DNA from: Allomuricauda sp. CP2A
GTDB lineage: Bacteria; Bacteroidota; Bacteroidia; Flavobacteriales; Flavobacteriaceae
Direction: 5' to 3'
Length of the DNA: 50,106 nucleotides
NCBI RefSeq assembly: GCF_001683915.1
Contig: NZ_LXTT01000140.1
Coordinates: 1 to 50,106, forward strand
In this document: one piece after another, positions 46,963 through 50,106 of the stretch
Numbering within the stretch: the stretch's first letter is position 1
How the letters are laid out: each line of letters begins with the position of its first letter
Notes under the pieces: generated by a model
Seen by the model: the letters and a program-made list of their open reading frames with translations, nothing else
What the model was told of the DNA's origin: nothing
The model's database searches: none
Position numbers and translations under genes: made by a program

Positions 46963-47008
46963 TTGTAGGTCTAATGTACTATCTTTCGCTGAACAATCTA
47001 TTCCCAAA

Positions 47009-47872
47009 ATGAAACGAAGAAATTTTATTGCCACTGCCGCTGCGGGTTCCGCGGGTTTGGCATCGGTCTCTGGCTTTGCGCAGGAGAAAGGTGCACAGAA
47101 AGATTTTAAACTGAAGCACAACATCAACCACAGTGTATGCGAATGGTGTTTTAACGATATTCCCTTTGAGGAGTTTTTAAGCACCCTGAACGAACTGGGC
47201 ATCAAGTCCATTGACCTTGTGGGTCCCGATAGATGGCACATCCTAAAAAAATACGACATTCATTGCTCCATGTGCAACGGGGCCGAAATTAATTTGGAAC
47301 AGGGGTGGAACAACCCCAAGTACCACGAGCAGCTGATAAAAAACTATACCGAAATCATCCCGAAAGTGGCCGAGGCAGGCTATACCAACCTTATCTGTTT
47401 TAGTGGAAACCGCGATGGCATGAACGATTATGTAGGATTGCAGAACTGTGTGGATGGACTTTCCAAGATCATACCTTTGGCCGAAAAGCACGGCGTGGTG
47501 ATCCAGATGGAGCTTTTTAACCAGCAAAACCACCCCGATTATATGTGCGACAGCTCGCTTTGGGGCGTGGAACTCTGCAAACATTTGGGTAGCGACAATT
47601 TTAAATTGTTATACGATATCTACCACATGCAAATCCAAGAAGGGGACATTATACGCAGTATACAGAACTACCACCCCTATTTTGGGCACTACCATACCGC
47701 TGGGGTTCCCGGGCGACACGAGATTGACGAAATCCAAGAACTGTACTACCCCGCCATTATGAAGGCCATTTTGGCCACTGGCTTTACCGGACACGTGGCC
47801 CAAGAGTTCATTCCAACTTGGGATGACAAGATTGCGGCCTTAAAAGATGGGTTTATGCGGTGTGATGTTTAA
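47009..47872 (+). CDS. Exported hydroxypyruvate isomerase-like TIM-barrel protein
   Basis: 287 residues from ATG 47009. The N-terminus MKRRNFIATAAAGSAG is a Tat-type signal (RR then hydrophobic). The rest is a xylose-isomerase-like TIM barrel with Glu in IQMELFNQ, DIYHMQ, and GHYHTAGVPGR that supply metal and active-site ligands as in Hyi. Export by Tat suggests the cofactor-bearing protein is folded first. Substrate unknown; glyoxylate/hydroxypyruvate is only the family name. A TATCTTTC box lies at 46980-46987. Confidence 0.9.
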   Translation: MKRRNFIATAAAGSAGLASVSGFAQEKGAQKDFKLKHNINHSVCEWCFNDIPFEEFLSTLNELGIKSIDLVGPDRWHILKKYDIHCSMCNGAEINLEQGWNNPKYHEQLIKNYTEIIPKVAEAGYTNLICFSGNRDGMNDYVGLQNCVDGLSKIIPLAEKHGVVIQMELFNQQNHPDYMCDSSLWGVELCKHLGSDNFKLLYDIYHMQIQEGDIIRSIQNYHPYFGHYHTAGVPGRHEIDEIQELYYPAIMKAILATGFTGHVAQEFIPTWDDKIAALKDGFMRCDV

Positions 47873-47883
47873 ATGTAACCACC

Positions 47884-48168
47884 ATGATACTATTGATCGT
47901 TAAAGTAAAGAGTCCCCTATCTGAAGAAGAGCTGTTGCGCAGGGCCAAGGAGCGTGAACCTCAGTTCAAGGCTTTTCCGGGGCTCGTGCAAAAATACTAC
48001 GTAAAACGAGGCGAAGGATTGTACAGTGGCATTTACATTTGGGAGTCCATGGGAGCGTTGCAAGCGTACAAGGAATCTGATTTGGCGAAAAGTATACCCA
48101 AGGCTTATGAAATGTCCGAACCACCCGAGATTGAGGTGATGGATTTGCTGTTTCAGTTGAGGGATTGA
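47884..48168 (+). CDS. YdhR-like monooxygenase-fold protein
   Basis: 94-residue dimeric alpha-beta barrel type protein resembling YdhR: ILLIVKVKSPLSEEELLRRA, FPGLVQKYYVKRG and a GIYIWES strand. Putative monooxygenase or small-molecule binding protein; no cofactor motif. It starts 11 bp after the hyi-like gene and is probably in the same operon. Confidence 0.8.
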   Translation: MILLIVKVKSPLSEEELLRRAKEREPQFKAFPGLVQKYYVKRGEGLYSGIYIWESMGALQAYKESDLAKSIPKAYEMSEPPEIEVMDLLFQLRD

Positions 48169-48170
48169 TG

Positions 48171-48362
48171 TCATCTTAAGACTCGGGCAATACTTTTTAA
48201 TGCCGTAGCCACTTCCTGTATTTCAACACGGGAAAAGGTGTTCTCTTCCACATAAAACAACATTTCCACGGCCAAATCCAGCCAATTGGCCAAAGTTTCG
48301 GGTGTACCGTATTGGTCTTCGATTATTTGGGACAATTCATCCAATTGATTTTTATTCAACAT
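48171..48362 (-). CDS. Small hypothetical protein
   Basis: 63-residue acidic, helical protein (MLNKNQLDELSQIIEDQYG...). No family recognised and no signal peptide or membrane segment. It ends 2 bp from the YdhR-like gene and starts 56 bp from the divergent XRE regulator; the shared spacer holds a 9-bp inverted repeat, so the two may be co-regulated. Confidence 0.65.
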   Translation of the reverse strand: MLNKNQLDELSQIIEDQYGTPETLANWLDLAVEMLFYVEENTFSRVEIQEVATALKSIARVLR

Positions 48363-48377
48363 GGGATAGTACGATAT

Positions 48378-48420
48378 ATAGGTCTATAAATCTAATCAAA
48401 ATATGTGACTTTAGACCTAT
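48378..48420. promoter_or_regulatory. 9-bp inverted repeat at the XRE start
   Basis: ATAGGTCTA (48378-48386) and TAGACCTAT (48412-48420), perfect arms with a 25-nt spacer. The right arm overlaps the first two bases of the XRE ATG (48419-48421). Candidate operator for autoregulation of the XRE gene and the divergent small gene. Confidence 0.55.
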
Positions 48421-48643
48421 GACTAAAATTAGAGATGAAAAATACCTGAAAGCCCTTGGTAAAAGAATCAAGGAAATCAGAACCCAAAAAGACATCTCTA
48501 CCTATGACCTCTCCTACGAATCCAACATTTCTAGAAGTCAAATAAATTCCATTGAAAAAGGCGATATCAATACTTCAATTTGCACTTTGAAATCCATTGC
48601 AGATGCTCTTGGAATGAAAGTCAGGGATTTAGTTGATTTCTGA
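48419..48643 (+). CDS. XRE-family helix-turn-helix regulator
   Basis: 74 residues from ATG 48419 (MTKIRDEKYL); the longer frame reading from 48302 crosses the divergent gene and the operator. It is one HTH_3 domain: LGKRIKEIRTQKDIS, the recognition region SYESNISRSQINSIEKG and a C-terminal helix. A compact single-domain DNA-binding protein without effector domain. Confidence 0.88.
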   Translation: MTKIRDEKYLKALGKRIKEIRTQKDISTYDLSYESNISRSQINSIEKGDINTSICTLKSIADALGMKVRDLVDF

Positions 48644-48793
48644 CCGTTCTTCGTCATTTTTTAAAAATATTAGGGTTTTATTATAATTGTTTACCCAAGA
48701 TAAAGCCTGCACAAATGGTATCTTTAAGCAAAGCGAGGCATGATGTTGTTTATCGTCCCTCTTACAAGACCTAGTACCAACAATCCTATTTGC

Positions 48794-50106
48794 ATGCTTA
48801 ATTCCATAAACCCATACACCCTAAAAGAAGTTTACAACACAGAAGAATTCACAATGAATCAGGTCAATAAAGCCATTGACAAGGCAGGTGAATGCTTTAC
48901 ATCTTGGAGGAAACGTTCATTTTCTGAAAGAAGCCGCTTAATGAACGCTGCTGCGGAAGAGCTCAAACAAAACAAAAGGGAGTATGCCGAAGCGATTACA
49001 TTGGAAATGGGAAAACCAATCAGTCAATCCATCGCAGAGGTTGAAAAATGCGCTTGGGTCTGTGAATATTATGCTGAAAATGCCAAAGAGCAACTGGTCA
49101 ACAAGACCATAAAAACCGATGCTCAAGAAAGTTATGTAAGTTATGAACCCTTGGGTCCCGTTTTGGCGGTAATGCCATGGAATTATCCCTTCTGGCAGGT
49201 GTTCCGGTTTGCGGCTCCAGCATTGATGGCCGGGAATGTGGGTCTGTTGAAGCATGCCAGCAATGTGATGAAAAGTGCCGCCAATATTGAGAAAGTCTTT
49301 GAGCGGGCTGGTTTCCCCGAAGGATGTTTTACCAATCTCCCCATCAGTAGTGCAAAGGTTGAGGACATCATCAAGAACAAAAAAATAAAAGCGGTAACCC
49401 TTACCGGGAGCATGCCCGCGGGCAGTGCCCTGGCTTCCATTGCGGGGGCAGAAATCAAAAAATCCGTTTTGGAGCTTGGCGGAAGCAATGCGCTTGTGGT
49501 TTTTGCCGACTGCAATATAGCAGCAACCCTAAAAACATGCGTCCAAGCACGCTTTCAGAACACGGGGCAAAGTTGTATCGCCGGAAAGCGTTTGCTTTTG
49601 CACAAATCCATTGCAGCAGAGTTCACCAATAAATTTGTGGAAGCCGTTCGGGAACTCAAAAGTGGTGACCCCATTGACCCTGAAACCTACATTGGTCCCA
49701 TGGCGCGGGTAGACCTAGCCAAAGAACTTGAACAGCAATTACAACAATCTGTGGAGCAAGGGGCAAAAATTCTGTTGGGGGGCAATCGGAAAGATGCCCA
49801 TTTTGAGCCGACCGTTGTGGGTGATGTAACCCCTAGCATGTCCATTTTCAAGGAAGAGACCTTTGGCCCATTGATTGGCATCACCGTTTTTGAAACTGCT
49901 GAAGAAGCTGTAAAATTGGTCAATCAAAGTGATTTTGGATTGGGGGTTTCCCTTTTTACTGAAAATATTGAGGTAGCAAAAGAACTCATTCCCCAGTTTG
50001 AGGACGGGGCCGTATTTGTAAATGAATTGGTGAAAAGTGACCCACGACTGCCTTTTGGGGGCACCAAAATCTCAGGGTATGGTCGTGAACTTTCGGTGGA
50101 TGGCAT
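48794..50106 (+). CDS. NAD-dependent aldehyde (succinate-semialdehyde type) dehydrogenase, partial
   Basis: The gene runs off the window end after 437 codons without a stop, close to complete for this family. ATG 48794 (MLNSINPYT) is preferred; in-frame ATGs at 48740 and 48743 would add about 18 unrelated residues. Catalytic Glu227 (LELGGSN) and Cys261 (GQSCIAG) are 34 residues apart, as in active ALDHs. The short form and NQSDFGLG, LPFGGTKISGYGREL blocks suggest the succinate-semialdehyde/GabD-like branch. A TATCTTTA box (48719-48726) lies upstream. Confidence 0.93.
   Translation, partial: MLNSINPYTLKEVYNTEEFTMNQVNKAIDKAGECFTSWRKRSFSERSRLMNAAAEELKQNKREYAEAITLEMGKPISQSIAEVEKCAWVCEYYAENAKEQLVNKTIKTDAQESYVSYEPLGPVLAVMPWNYPFWQVFRFAAPALMAGNVGLLKHASNVMKSAANIEKVFERAGFPEGCFTNLPISSAKVEDIIKNKKIKAVTLTGSMPAGSALASIAGAEIKKSVLELGGSNALVVFADCNIAATLKTCVQARFQNTGQSCIAGKRLLLHKSIAAEFTNKFVEAVRELKSGDPIDPETYIGPMARVDLAKELEQQLQQSVEQGAKILLGGNRKDAHFEPTVVGDVTPSMSIFKEETFGPLIGITVFETAEEAVKLVNQSDFGLGVSLFTENIEVAKELIPQFEDGAVFVNELVKSDPRLPFGGTKISGYGRELSVDG

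Noticed and set aside
46963..47259. Extended minus-strand frame ahead of DUF3820
   Set aside because: It lies in the hyi-like gene on the other strand; only the 80-residue part is family-like.

Overview
The window looks like chromosomal DNA of a marine-type member of the Flavobacteriaceae (Bacteroidota), probably near Muricauda/Flagellimonas/Maribacter. The genus is inference from gene content and general resemblance. Supporting signs are the TonB-dependent receptor with a carboxypeptidase-like N-terminal domain, DUF1572, DUF4350, DUF4129, GIN/DUF2807 and UMF1-type families, start codons mostly without Shine-Dalgarno sequences, and promoter boxes of the Bacteroidota type (TAnnTTTG near -7 with TTG/TTTG about 20 bp upstream). 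There is no rRNA, tRNA, CRISPR array, transposase or prophage gene. Coding density is high and genes sit on both strands.

Layout. 0.1-3.3 kb: cmk and lon (minus). 3.7-6.7 kb: an ECF sigma operon with a one-TM putative anti-sigma protein and two exported beta-solenoid proteins (DUF4097-like and GIN). 6.7-13.4 kb (minus): UMF1 transporter, M48 lipoprotein protease, GH31 glucosidase and glgB, a small alpha-glucan module. 13.5-17.5 kb (plus): collagen-like lipoprotein, two tandem MsrB proteins (one lipoprotein, one cytosolic), DUF1572, lpd and DUF3817. 17.5-21.6 kb: aroQ, two outer-membrane barrel proteins, xerD and type II NADH dehydrogenase. 21.6-24.3 kb: exported M20 amidohydrolase and a second ECF sigma operon with a polytopic membrane protein. 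24.3-27.3 kb: divergent PlsC-like acyltransferase, CoA-type Nudix, cyclophilin lipoprotein and dienelactone hydrolase. 27.3-31.6 kb (minus): a barrel protein / DoxX-like / TonB receptor operon with a terminator in its leader. 31.9-39.4 kb: TRIC channel and RDD protein (minus), divergent from a tightly overlapped six-gene operon SpoIIM-like / membrane protein / DUF4129 / DUF4350 / MoxR / DUF58. 39.4-46.7 kb (minus): DUF2279-like protein, nitronate monooxygenase, a MazF/RHH toxin-antitoxin pair, mnmA, yidC and pyrG. 46.7-50.1 kb: DUF3820, a hydroxypyruvate-isomerase-like exported protein, a YdhR-like protein, a small protein divergent from an XRE regulator, and an aldehyde dehydrogenase cut by the window end.

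Most interesting. (1) The RDD-SpoIIM-DUF4129-DUF4350-MoxR-DUF58 cluster is a coherent membrane-linked AAA+ system of unknown function. (2) The ECF sigma / anti-sigma / double beta-solenoid operon is an envelope-response unit of unknown function; its promoter signature (TGTAACAA, 18-19 bp, TATAAGwCAAA) recurs at the second ECF gene 19 kb away, and both sigma genes start with TTG. (3) Several regulatory structures are not explained by the genes: a terminator inside the leader of the TonB operon, a 17-bp inverted repeat between the toxin-antitoxin pair and mnmA, a 9-bp inverted repeat over the XRE start codon, and two pairs of direct repeats with 21-bp spacing. All functional statements come from motif reading; no database search was run.
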